NCBI RefSeq assembly: GCF_937893305.1
Contig: NZ_CALBGN010000019.1
Coordinates: 1 to 64,000, forward strand
Direction of reading: 5' to 3'
Origin: an uncultured Helicobacter sp.
Lineage (GTDB): Bacteria; Campylobacterota; Campylobacteria; Campylobacterales; Helicobacteraceae
Length of the DNA stretch: 64,000 bases
In this document: positions 35,436-42,730 of the stretch, piece by piece
Numbering within the stretch: the stretch's first letter is position 1
Layout of the letters: every line of letters starts with the position of its first letter
Program-made: the position numbers and the translations under genes
The notes under the pieces: generated by a model
Seen by the model: only the letters and a program-made list of their open reading frames with translations
Database searches by the model: none
Told to the model about the DNA's origin: nothing

Positions 35436-36491
35436 TCAACGATAATTTCCTAATTTTTTAGATAAAGCAATCTCCAACCATTCCCTATTCTTCAAATACC
35501 ATTTTGCGGTCTTTTTTATACCTTCTTCAAGCCCGACTAATGGCTTCCATCCAAGATCTTTTTGGATTTTGCTAGCGTCAATTGCATAACGCAAATCATG
35601 TCCTGCGCGATCCTCCACAAATGCAATCAATCTCTCCGATGTTCCAATGGGATTTCCTAAAAGTTCATCAATGATTTTAGAAATCAAAAAAACCAAATCA
35701 ATATTTTTTCTCTCATTATTACCGCCTATATTGTAAGTTTCCCCAATCTTACCACGATGAAAAACAAGATCAATTGCACGCACATGATCTCCCACATAAA
35801 GCCAATCACGAACATTTTCCCCTCTTCCATAAATTGGAATAGATTCTCCATTTAAAATATTGCTAATCACCTTTGGAATGAGTTTTTCTGGGAACTGAAA
35901 TGGTCCATAATTATTTGAACAATTTGTAATAAGTATTGGCAAATCATAAGTGTCATAAAATGCACGAACAAAATGATCACTACTTGCCTTGCTTGCGGAA
36001 TATGGAGAATGTGGATCGTATTTTGTATTTTCTGTAAAAAGCGCATGATCAAATTTTAAAGTTCCATAAACTTCATCTGTTGAAATATGGTAAAAAATCC
36101 CCCCCCCCCGCTGCAAAATATTTAATTTTTTCCAAAATTCACAAGACGCCTGAAGAAGAGAAAGTGTGCCAAGAATATTTGTTTTTGCAAACGCAAAAGG
36201 CTCATCTATAGAACGATCCACATGTGATTCTGCCGCAAGATGAATTACACTATCAATCTTATATTTTTCAAAAATACTACGCACAAATTTAATATCACAA
36301 ATATCTGCATATTCAAAGACATAATTTTCTTTTCTCTTAACCTCAAGAAGATTTGTAAGATTACCTGCATAAGTTAGTTTATCTAAATTAACTATACGAT
36401 ATTTTGGATATTTTTTACAAAAAAAACGCACTAAATGAGAGCCAATAAATCCCGCTCCACCTGTAATTAAAATATTTCTTTGAAAATTCAC
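35436..36491 (-). CDS. rfbB: dTDP-glucose 4,6-dehydratase with an in-frame poly-G tract (phase-ON)
   Basis: 351 residues. It makes dTDP-4-keto-6-deoxyglucose for surface polysaccharides. NAD-binding GGAGFIGSHL at 11-20, HLAAESHVDRSIDEPFAF, catalytic STDEVYG at ~137-143, YSASKASSDH (Tyr and Lys), and NCSNNYGPFQFPEKLIP. An 11-G tract encodes Arg-Gly-Gly-Gly at ~128-131, directly before the strand FYHISTDEVYG; usual family members have no glycine run here. At 11 G the frame is open; 10 or 12 G would stop soon after. No other dTDP-sugar gene (rfbA, rfbC, rfbD) is nearby. It is convergent with murB. Confidence 0.95.
   Translation of the reverse strand: MNFQRNILITGGAGFIGSHLVRFFCKKYPKYRIVNLDKLTYAGNLTNLLEVKRKENYVFEYADICDIKFVRSIFEKYKIDSVIHLAAESHVDRSIDEPFAFAKTNILGTLSLLQASCEFWKKLNILQRGGGIFYHISTDEVYGTLKFDHALFTENTKYDPHSPYSASKASSDHFVRAFYDTYDLPILITNCSNNYGPFQFPEKLIPKVISNILNGESIPIYGRGENVRDWLYVGDHVRAIDLVFHRGKIGETYNIGGNNERKNIDLVFLISKIIDELLGNPIGTSERLIAFVEDRAGHDLRYAIDASKIQKDLGWKPLVGLEEGIKKTAKWYLKNREWLEIALSKKLGNYR
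36099..36109 (-). repeat. Poly-G tract (11 G on the coding strand), ON state
   Basis: Eleven C on the plus strand lie in the middle of rfbB. Coding strand reads CAG CGG GGG GGG GGG ATT TTT TAC, open. One base less leads to TAA about 14 codons on, one more to TGA within 9 codons, so slippage would switch the dehydratase off. Confidence 0.87.
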
Positions 36492-36637
36492 ATTTGACCT
36501 TTATACAATAATCAGGCGTTAGTGTAACATTTTATCGTCGTCATTTATCTTTTTCTGTAAATTTTTAAAACAAAAAATGCATCAAATCTTGCACTATTTC
36601 ATTACAATGCGTTACAATTCCACAAAAAAGGCAAAAA

Positions 36638-37774
36638 ATGTCTAAGATTTCTTATGATTTCACGCACAAAAACACGACTTTAGTGCATATTTGTTGCAGT
36701 GTAGATAGCCACCATTTTTTAACACAACTCAAAGAAAAATATCCACACAAGAACTTTTGTGGTTTTTTTTACAATCCAAATATTCACCCTATTGAAGAAT
36801 ACCAACTACGCTTACTTGATGTAAAACGCAGTTGTGCACAGCTTGGGATTCCATTAATTGAAGGAGAATATCATCTAAAAGAGTGGCTAGAAGGCAGTAA
36901 AGGCTTAGAAGATGCTCCAGAAAAAGGCGAACGATGCAGTTATTGCTTTGATTTTAGATTAGAAAAAAGCGCGCAAATTGCATTGGATACACATTGCGTA
37001 GAATTTACAAGCACTTTGCTTGCAAGCCCTATGAAGTTACAGAATGAACTTTTCAAGCAAGGTGAAGCAATCGCTATTAAACACAACTTAGCCTTTTTGC
37101 CTATTGATGTGCGAAGCAATGGAGGCACACAAATCCAAAATCAACTTGCAAAAGAAGCAAATCTCTATCGCCAAAACTATTGTGGCTGTCTTTATGCGCT
37201 AAAAGCCCAGCGTGAGAAGTCCAACAAAACTTCATTAGAGCTTTTCTCTACTCTTAATCTCCCAAAACAATCGCGCAATCTCCCTTCCTTGCGTCTTCAA
37301 AACTTCCAAGCACGCACACAACTAGAACAAACTCAAAAACCCTATCAAATCATTAAACGCAAGATTCTGCAATATCGTCTACTAAAAGGTTCTCTTAGTA
37401 TAAAGGATTCTATAATCCCTAGCTTTATTTGCAATTACTCAATGTTAAACAAACCCACAAAAGCAAAGATAGAATTTTGGCAAGATGGGATCGGATATGC
37501 AAGCAAAGATGGAATTGTATTTTTAGAATTTAACACATTTAAGAAGTTTCTAGGGATAACGAATTTTAATACTCTTTTACAAGAAGGTTTAAGCGAAGAG
37601 ATTCAGCTTGCCTTACGCTATAAACTCTATCCTAACGGATTTTTTGTCTCTCCTATTGTGATTATAGAAAAAGCCTTTAATGAGGATTTTACACTAGAGA
37701 TTACACAAATTATGCAAGAAGAGATTTTAGAAGATTTTATCCCCATACAAACACAATCTACATCCAATCAATAA
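36638..37774 (+). CDS. queH: Epoxyqueuosine reductase QueH
   Basis: 378 residues. QueH (former DUF208) does the last step of queuosine synthesis in tRNA, in place of QueG. Cysteine pairs match: adjacent C19-C20 (LVHICCSVDSHHF), CSYC at 100-103 and NYCGCLYA near 185; these hold an Fe-S cluster and metal. Also FYNPNIHPIEEY and TLLASPMKL. A C-terminal half of ~180 residues goes beyond the ~200-residue catalytic core and is without recognised motifs. Candidate -10 boxes TACAAT occur at 36603 and 36613. Ends overlap radA by 17 bases (convergent). Confidence 0.9.
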   Translation: MSKISYDFTHKNTTLVHICCSVDSHHFLTQLKEKYPHKNFCGFFYNPNIHPIEEYQLRLLDVKRSCAQLGIPLIEGEYHLKEWLEGSKGLEDAPEKGERCSYCFDFRLEKSAQIALDTHCVEFTSTLLASPMKLQNELFKQGEAIAIKHNLAFLPIDVRSNGGTQIQNQLAKEANLYRQNYCGCLYALKAQREKSNKTSLELFSTLNLPKQSRNLPSLRLQNFQARTQLEQTQKPYQIIKRKILQYRLLKGSLSIKDSIIPSFICNYSMLNKPTKAKIEFWQDGIGYASKDGIVFLEFNTFKKFLGITNFNTLLQEGLSEEIQLALRYKLYPNGFFVSPIVIIEKAFNEDFTLEITQIMQEEILEDFIPIQTQSTSNQ

Positions 37775-39104
37775 TCTTTGTAACCTCTTGCACTTCATAG
37801 CACTTTATAGCTAGGTTTTGCTTGAGTTTTTTTGGCAAAATTGCGTGTGTAATTCCAAGAGAAATTGCTTCTTTTAAGCGTTGTTCTGTGCTTGGAACAT
37901 CGCGAATATCACCCACAAGACTTACTTCTCCAATAAACACACTTGTATTTGCAAGTGCGCGATTTCTAAAGCTTGATAAAATTGCCGCAACAACGGCTAA
38001 ATCCGCTGCAGTTTCAACAATTTTAATCCCACCTGTAATATTAATAAACACATCATAGCGGTTTAATGGGATCTCTAATTTACGCTCTAAAAGGGCTAAA
38101 ATCATATTTAAACGACTTTGATCAAACCCTGTGCAAGCACGCTTTGGCGCACCATAGGCACAATCACTTACTAAAGCTTGCACTTCAAGCACAAGTGCGC
38201 GCGACCCTTCCATTACCACGCTTAATGCACTTCCGGGACTTGAAGTTTTATGAGAGAAAAAAATCTTTGAAGCTTCTTTTGCTCCAACTAAACCGCCACT
38301 TTGCATTTCAAAGATTCCAATCTCACTTGTGTTTCCAAAGCGATTCTTAAATCCACGTAAAAAGCGCAATTCCCTACTTGAATCTCCTTCAAAATACAGC
38401 ACACAATCCACCATATGCTCCAAAATTCTAGGTCCAGCAATTGCTCCATCTTTAGTAATATGCCCAATAATAAATACACAAATCCCATATTCTTTTGCAA
38501 GGCGCATTAACTCAAAAGTTACTTCACGCACCTGCGAAACACTCCCGGGGCTTGAAGAAATTGTTTGACTATAAAGCGTTTGAATACTATCAATCACAAC
38601 TAAGCTATAATGACGCTCCTTGTCTTTAATTACAGCTAAAATTTCTTCTAACTCAATTGCATTTAGTAAATACAAATTCGCATCTAAGGCATTTAATCGC
38701 TCCGCCCTTAGCTTAATTTGTGAAGCACTCTCTTCTCCGCTAACATATAAAACCTCTTTACCACCTTTTGCCAAATGGCTTGCAATCTTTAAAAGTAGTG
38801 TAGATTTTCCAACACCCGGACTCCCTCCCACAAGATACATTCCCCCAAGAACAATCCCCCCACCTAGCACAATATCAAGCTCACTCTCACCAGAGCTAAA
38901 GCGGACAAACTCTTCTTTTTCTACTTCTGTAATACGCCTAACTTTTAAACTTTGAGTGTTTAATCCTTTAAATGCTTCAATTTGCTCTTCTTTTAACTCT
39001 AAAAAACTCTCCCAAGCCCCACAATTAGAACACTTCCCAAGCCATTTAGAACTTTGGAATCCACAATGCTGACATTCAAAAATTTGTGCTTTTTTCTTTG
39101 CCAA
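37758..39104 (-). CDS. radA: DNA repair protein RadA
   Basis: 448 residues. It helps RecA-dependent branch migration. N-terminal zinc finger C11, C14, C25, C28 (CQHC and CSNC), RecA-like ATPase with Walker A GGSPGVGKST at ~93-102, the RadA-specific KNRFG (RGFKNRFGNTSEIG), and a C-terminal Lon-like domain (ITGGIKI, GDIRDVPSTEQRLKEA). Length is normal. It follows ftsY on the same strand by 54 bases. Confidence 0.96.
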   Translation of the reverse strand: MAKKKAQIFECQHCGFQSSKWLGKCSNCGAWESFLELKEEQIEAFKGLNTQSLKVRRITEVEKEEFVRFSSGESELDIVLGGGIVLGGMYLVGGSPGVGKSTLLLKIASHLAKGGKEVLYVSGEESASQIKLRAERLNALDANLYLLNAIELEEILAVIKDKERHYSLVVIDSIQTLYSQTISSSPGSVSQVREVTFELMRLAKEYGICVFIIGHITKDGAIAGPRILEHMVDCVLYFEGDSSRELRFLRGFKNRFGNTSEIGIFEMQSGGLVGAKEASKIFFSHKTSSPGSALSVVMEGSRALVLEVQALVSDCAYGAPKRACTGFDQSRLNMILALLERKLEIPLNRYDVFINITGGIKIVETAADLAVVAAILSSFRNRALANTSVFIGEVSLVGDIRDVPSTEQRLKEAISLGITHAILPKKLKQNLAIKCYEVQEVTKIIDWM

Positions 39105-39143
39105 AACCTGCCTTTAAAATACTTAATACGCCACTTTTAAGCG

Positions 39144-39184
39144 TTTTAGATTCCAGCTTTACTCACTAAAGATGGAATCTAAAA
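39144..39184 (-). terminator. Hairpin at the end of ftsY
   Basis: TTTTAGATTCCA (39144-39155) pairs perfectly over 12 bases with TGGAATCTAAAA (39173-39184); the 17-base loop contains the ftsY stop codon. There is no clean T-run after it on the minus strand, so termination is only possible. Again the stem is an inverted GATTCC/GGAATC pair. Confidence 0.45.
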
Positions 39185-40049
39185 GTGTTTGAATATAGTG
39201 ATTTTCATCAAAGACAATCAAATCCTTAGCACTTTCACCCACGCCAATATATAAAATCGGCACGCGCAATGCGTAAATCACACTAAAAATCGCCCCACCT
39301 TTGCTTGTGCCATCAAGTTTTGTAATGATTACGCCATCAACACCGCCAAGCGTTTGACTAAAGATTCTGGCTTGATCTAGACTAGAACTCCCCTGCGTGC
39401 CATCTAAAATCAAAATTTTGCGATGGGGAGCACCTTCTTTTGCTTTGTTGCAAATCCGCACAATTTTCTCTAGCTCCTGCTGTAAATTGCTTTGATTATG
39501 CAAACGCCCAGCCGTATCAATAATTGCTACATCTAAATTCTTTGCCACAGCAGAAGTGATCGTATCAAACGCCACAGCAGAAGGATCATGTCCAATTTGT
39601 GAAGCAATCACCGGCACTCCAAGACGCTCTCCCCATAACTTTAACTGTTCAATTGCTGCTGCCCTAAAAGTATCACCAGCACCTAAAATAACGCTTTTGC
39701 CTTGTGATTTATAGAGATTTGCAAGCTTTGCAATCGTTGTTGTCTTACCCGCACCATTAACACCTACAATTAAATCTACGCAGGGCTTTGCACTAACTTC
39801 TTTAGCTTGCACCTTATCATAATAACTCTCTCCACGAAACAAGCGAAGTAAAGCAACTTCTAGTTCATTTTTGCTAATTTCATTGCTTAGTGGCGATAAA
39901 ATCATTTCCACTAAGTCATAATCCATATCTGTGGCAATTAAAATCTCTTCTAATGCTTCTTTTGATAATTTTTTTTGTGTTTTTGGGAGCAAATCGCGAA
40001 TATTTTGCGTGGTTTTCTCTAATGTTTTTTTAAAAATTTTAAACATCAT
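39159..40049 (-). CDS. ftsY: Signal recognition particle receptor FtsY
   Basis: 296 residues: a short N domain and a complete GTPase G domain, without the long acidic A domain of E. coli. GTP motifs: GVNGAGKTTTIAKLA (~96-110), DTFRAAAIEQLK, DTAGRLHNQ, TKLDGTSKGGAIF. It receives SRP-ribosome complexes at the membrane. Its ATGATG start overlaps the TGA stop of the TlpA-like gene. Confidence 0.97.
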   Translation of the reverse strand: MMFKIFKKTLEKTTQNIRDLLPKTQKKLSKEALEEILIATDMDYDLVEMILSPLSNEISKNELEVALLRLFRGESYYDKVQAKEVSAKPCVDLIVGVNGAGKTTTIAKLANLYKSQGKSVILGAGDTFRAAAIEQLKLWGERLGVPVIASQIGHDPSAVAFDTITSAVAKNLDVAIIDTAGRLHNQSNLQQELEKIVRICNKAKEGAPHRKILILDGTQGSSSLDQARIFSQTLGGVDGVIITKLDGTSKGGAIFSVIYALRVPILYIGVGESAKDLIVFDENHYIQTLLDSIFSE

Positions 40050-40666
40050 TGCTCCTTTTGTGTTAAATGTTGCGTTAAGTCAAACTCAATCATTTCTTCA
40101 GGGATTGCCCCTAAATAATGGATAAGATATTCTCCATTTTCTCCATATAAAGCAATAAGTGGCACACCTTCAATCCCGCCAAGTATCCTAAAAAGTTCTT
40201 TACGATTCTCATCTAAAATTAAAGGCATATTTAGCGCATTTTCTTCATTAAAAACTTGCACTGCACCTTTAAAATTCTCCACTTCACCAACTAAATCATC
40301 AATAGGGATTCCAAAAAAAGCAATTTTATCTCCAAATTGATTTTTAAGATTTTCCAAATGTGGCAAAATCCCTTTGCAAGGCTCACACCAAGTTGTAAAA
40401 AACACAAGGATTTTGATGTTTCCATCCACGCCTGTAACGTTTAAATCTCTTAAAACATTTAATCTCCCATCCAATGAAGCAAAATCATTTTTATCTTCCC
40501 TTGTTTTTTGATTAACTATTAAAATCTCTCCATTATTTGTTGATAATGACAAATTTTCTAAGATTTTTTTCTCTTGTATGATTGCATTCTCTTTTGGACT
40601 ATCTTCACAACCTAAAAAAAATAATAAAAACGCGCTAAATATGATTCTAAACCAAGCAAATTGCAT
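40046..40666 (-). CDS. TlpA-like thioredoxin-fold lipoprotein
   Basis: 206 residues. Lipoprotein signal with lipobox FLGC (Cys 20), then a thioredoxin-fold domain with active site WCEPC (C94, C97) in FFTTWCEPCKGILPHLENL and the cis-Pro region GIEGVPLIALYG. It should be a membrane-anchored periplasmic thiol oxidoreductase of the TlpA/ResA/CcmG kind, perhaps for cytochrome c maturation; H. pylori has a similar redox protein. Overlaps ftsY by 4 bases. Confidence 0.85.
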   Translation of the reverse strand: MQFAWFRIIFSAFLLFFLGCEDSPKENAIIQEKKILENLSLSTNNGEILIVNQKTREDKNDFASLDGRLNVLRDLNVTGVDGNIKILVFFTTWCEPCKGILPHLENLKNQFGDKIAFFGIPIDDLVGEVENFKGAVQVFNEENALNMPLILDENRKELFRILGGIEGVPLIALYGENGEYLIHYLGAIPEEMIEFDLTQHLTQKEQ

Positions 40667-40773
40667 AGGATTCCTTAAATAATTATAAAGCTGGAATTAT
40701 ACCAAATCTTACCGCAAAAGCTTATTTTGTATTTCATATTTTTAAACTTTCAACCCATTATTTTTAAAATCAC

Positions 40774-40802
40774 TTGATTTTTTATCCAAGCAACGCTATA
40801 AT
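40774..40802 (+). promoter_or_regulatory. Promoter of the tRNA(Gly-Leu-Cys-Ser) cluster
   Basis: TTGATT at 40774-40779 and TATAAT at 40797-40802, spaced by exactly 17 bases, end 18 bases before the first tRNA. A near-consensus sigma-70 promoter. Confidence 0.78.
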
Positions 40803-40819
40803 TTCACTCTTACTTTTAT

Positions 40820-40894
40820 GCGGGAGTAGCTCAGTGGTAGAGCATAACCTTGCCAAGGTTGGGGCCGCGGGTTCGATCCCCGTCTCCCGCTCCA
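40820..40894 (+). tRNA. tRNA-Gly (GCC)
   Basis: Cloverleaf with acceptor GCGGGAG/CTCCCGC, anticodon GCC in loop TTGCCAA, T-loop GGTTCGATCC, and encoded CCA. First of four tRNAs in a row. Confidence 0.97.
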
Positions 40895-40925
40895 TTTTAA
40901 AAATCATAAAAGTTTTTAATCACAA

Positions 40926-41012
40926 GCCCGGGTGGTGAAATGGTAGACACAAGGGACTTAAAATCCCTCGGACATTGCGTCCGTGCCGGTTCAAGTCCGG
41001 CCCCGGGCACCA
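40926..41012 (+). tRNA. tRNA-Leu (TAA)
   Basis: 87 bases with acceptor GCCCGGG/CCCGGGC, anticodon loop CTTAAAA (TAA), a long variable arm typical of class II tRNA, T-loop GGTTCAAGTCC, encoded CCA. Confidence 0.97.
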
Positions 41013-41017
41013 TAGGT

Positions 41018-41092
41018 GGCGACATAGCCAAGTGGTAAGGCAGGAGCCTGCAAAGCTCTCATTCCCCAGTTCAAATCTGGGTGTCGCCTCCA
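41018..41092 (+). tRNA. tRNA-Cys (GCA)
   Basis: Acceptor GGCGACA/TGTCGCC, anticodon GCA in CTGCAAA, T-arm CCCAGTTCAAATCTGGG, encoded CCA. Five bases after tRNA-Leu. Confidence 0.96.
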
Positions 41093-41170
41093 ATTCTTTA
41101 CTTTAAATAAAATGGCTTGAGCAATCAAGGTTAATCTTAACGACAAACTTCCAAACTTTTCTTAGCTTAT

Positions 41171-41258
41171 CGGGAGATGGCTGAGTGGTCGAAAGCGGCG
41201 GTCTTGAAAACCGTTGAGGGTCACACCTCCGGGGGTTCGAATCCCTCTCTCCCGGCCA
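41171..41258 (+). tRNA. tRNA-Ser (TGA)
   Basis: 88 bases, acceptor CGGGAGA/TCTCCCG, anticodon TGA in CTTGAAA, long variable arm, T-arm GGGGGTTCGAATCCCTC, encoded CCA. The next 248 bases up to the traT-like gene are AT-rich and hold no gene that I can see. Confidence 0.97.
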
Positions 41259-41506
41259 CTAATTTTTAATATTTTTGTTAAATATGCTACTTATTCCAAA
41301 ATGGATTTTGCAATTCTAAATTTTTATAACTTATAGAAATACTTGGAGAGTCTTAACGAATGAATTTATAAAATAAAAGCTAGAAAATAAATTTACAAAA
41401 GAGAAATCTTTTTAACTTGGAAAAAATTAATACAAAAATCACTTAAAAATTTCAACTTTACATTGCCAATCCTCATAAGGCTTATGTGCCCTAAGAGAAT
41501 TTCCTA

Positions 41507-42289
41507 TTAAAACAAACCAGCAATTTGTGAAGCAATTTTATCTTCTAAAATAGGTGTTGCCTCTGGCAACTTTAATCCAAGCTTTACAGCTTCAGCAAAA
41601 ATAATTGTAGATTTTTCAATATAATCACTACTATAAGATTGTGCGCTACTATTAATTTGATTGGATTGTAAATGCCCTGATTGCGAACTTCTTACATTTC
41701 CACCAAAACTATTTAAGAATCCTGCTCTTCTTTGGTCATTAACTTGTGCTTGCCCACTAACATTACCCGATGTTGTTAAAACTCCACCTTTTGCTCTTTG
41801 TTTGATATTAATATCAACTTGCATTTGCCAAATCGTATCCTCTGTTAATTTACCTGCCAAAGCACCGATTCCTGCTCCTATAAGACCGCCTACTGCACCA
41901 CCTGTTACTGAAGAATGATTATAAACTCCTACACCTGTACCTACTGCCGCTCCAACTCCTGCTGCTGCAGCTGCATTATTTTCTTTTTTTTCATCACAAT
42001 ATAAAATATTAGTGCTTAAAATATATGTTGCTTTTGCAGGATCATCTACAATCTTATATCCTTTTTGTGTTAGTAATTGCACTAACTTGCTTTCCAAATT
42101 AACATCGTGGCCACTCGTATTTCTTACGCTTAAGAAAATAATTCTTTGACTCTTTGCCACAGGGTCTAAAAAAATGCTTTGTGTCATTTTTGCATTTGTT
42201 TGCAAAGTTGTTGTAACACAACCGCTCAAAATACCTCCAGCAAATACCGCACCAAATACCATTTTCAACAATGAAGTTTTACAATCCAT
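41507..42289 (-). CDS. TraT-family (complement resistance-like) lipoprotein
   Basis: About 260 residues. The lipoprotein signal ends in lipobox LSGC. The mature protein opens VTTTLQTNAKMTQSIFLDPV and has KSQRIIFLSVRNTSGHDV, a Gly/Ala-rich glycine-zipper-like hydrophobic stretch (AVGTGVGVYNH to GGLIGAGIGALAG) and IKQRAKGG, as in TraT of F plasmids. Plasmid TraT gives surface exclusion and serum resistance; here it is chromosomal with no conjugation genes nearby, so envelope protection is only inferred. The ATG at 42295 directly abuts AGGAG; the second ATG at 42289, six bases after it, is the better start. Confidence 0.85.
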   Translation of the reverse strand: MDCKTSLLKMVFGAVFAGGILSGCVTTTLQTNAKMTQSIFLDPVAKSQRIIFLSVRNTSGHDVNLESKLVQLLTQKGYKIVDDPAKATYILSTNILYCDEKKENNAAAAAGVGAAVGTGVGVYNHSSVTGGAVGGLIGAGIGALAGKLTEDTIWQMQVDINIKQRAKGGVLTTSGNVSGQAQVNDQRRAGFLNSFGGNVRSSQSGHLQSNQINSSAQSYSSDYIEKSTIIFAEAVKLGLKLPEATPILEDKIASQIAGLF

Positions 42290-42295
42290 AAACAT

Positions 42296-42684
42296 CTCCT
42301 AGTAATAATTTAAGCCCAAATCATAACATAATATATATATATTAAAATCTTCAAAATATTGCCAATATTTTTCTATTTTTAACATTTTTCATTTATAACC
42401 AAAAAATCTTCTTCATTTAAAGTACAATTCTTGTTTTAGAATACTTAAAATGTAATAGATTAATTACAAGTGTAAGAGTATAAGGGATTTTTACTATATT
42501 CTCAAACTGGAAAAAATGTTTAATTTTATAAAACGATTTTTCAAATTAAAGCTTCATTTTTAAATAAAAAGTTTTCTTTTAGTAGAATCTCAAATTGATC
42601 AAAAGTGAATTTTTATCCTATTTTTGATTTTTATTTATTTTAAAAATTTGAACCTTATTTTCATAAAAATATAAATTATCAAAA
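42296..42684. other. AT-rich gene-free stretch upstream of the traT-like gene
   Basis: About 390 bases with stops in all frames and no ORF above ~15 codons. It holds an alternating AT run (42329-42342) and a 19-base odd palindrome, AAAATATTG-C-CAATATTTT, at 42353-42371, some 65-80 bases upstream of the traT-like start, which could be an operator. ATCATA at 42320-42325 (TATGAT on the minus strand) is a possible -10. Nothing else is seen. Confidence 0.5.
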
Positions 42685-42717
42685 ATAAAAAAAGAGAATC
42701 CCCTTTTGAAGGGGATT
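42685..42717 (-). terminator. Rho-independent terminator of fusA
   Basis: AATCCCCTT (42697-42705) pairs perfectly with AAGGGGATT (42709-42717) around a 3-base loop; on the minus strand it is followed by CTCTTTTTTTA. It lies 14 bases after the fusA stop and ends the rpsL-rpsG-fusA unit. Confidence 0.9.
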
Positions 42718-42730
42718 GAAGTTTTATGAG

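Noticed and set aside
965..36109. Poly-C runs as ordinary sequencing errors
   Set aside because: Three independent runs of 11-12, all in surface-related genes, with frames that rejoin conserved domains, fit true contingency tracts better; exact lengths remain uncertain.
42329..42342. Alternating AT run as a phase-variable promoter spacer
   Set aside because: Short, and no pair of promoter boxes is placed around it; too weak to claim.
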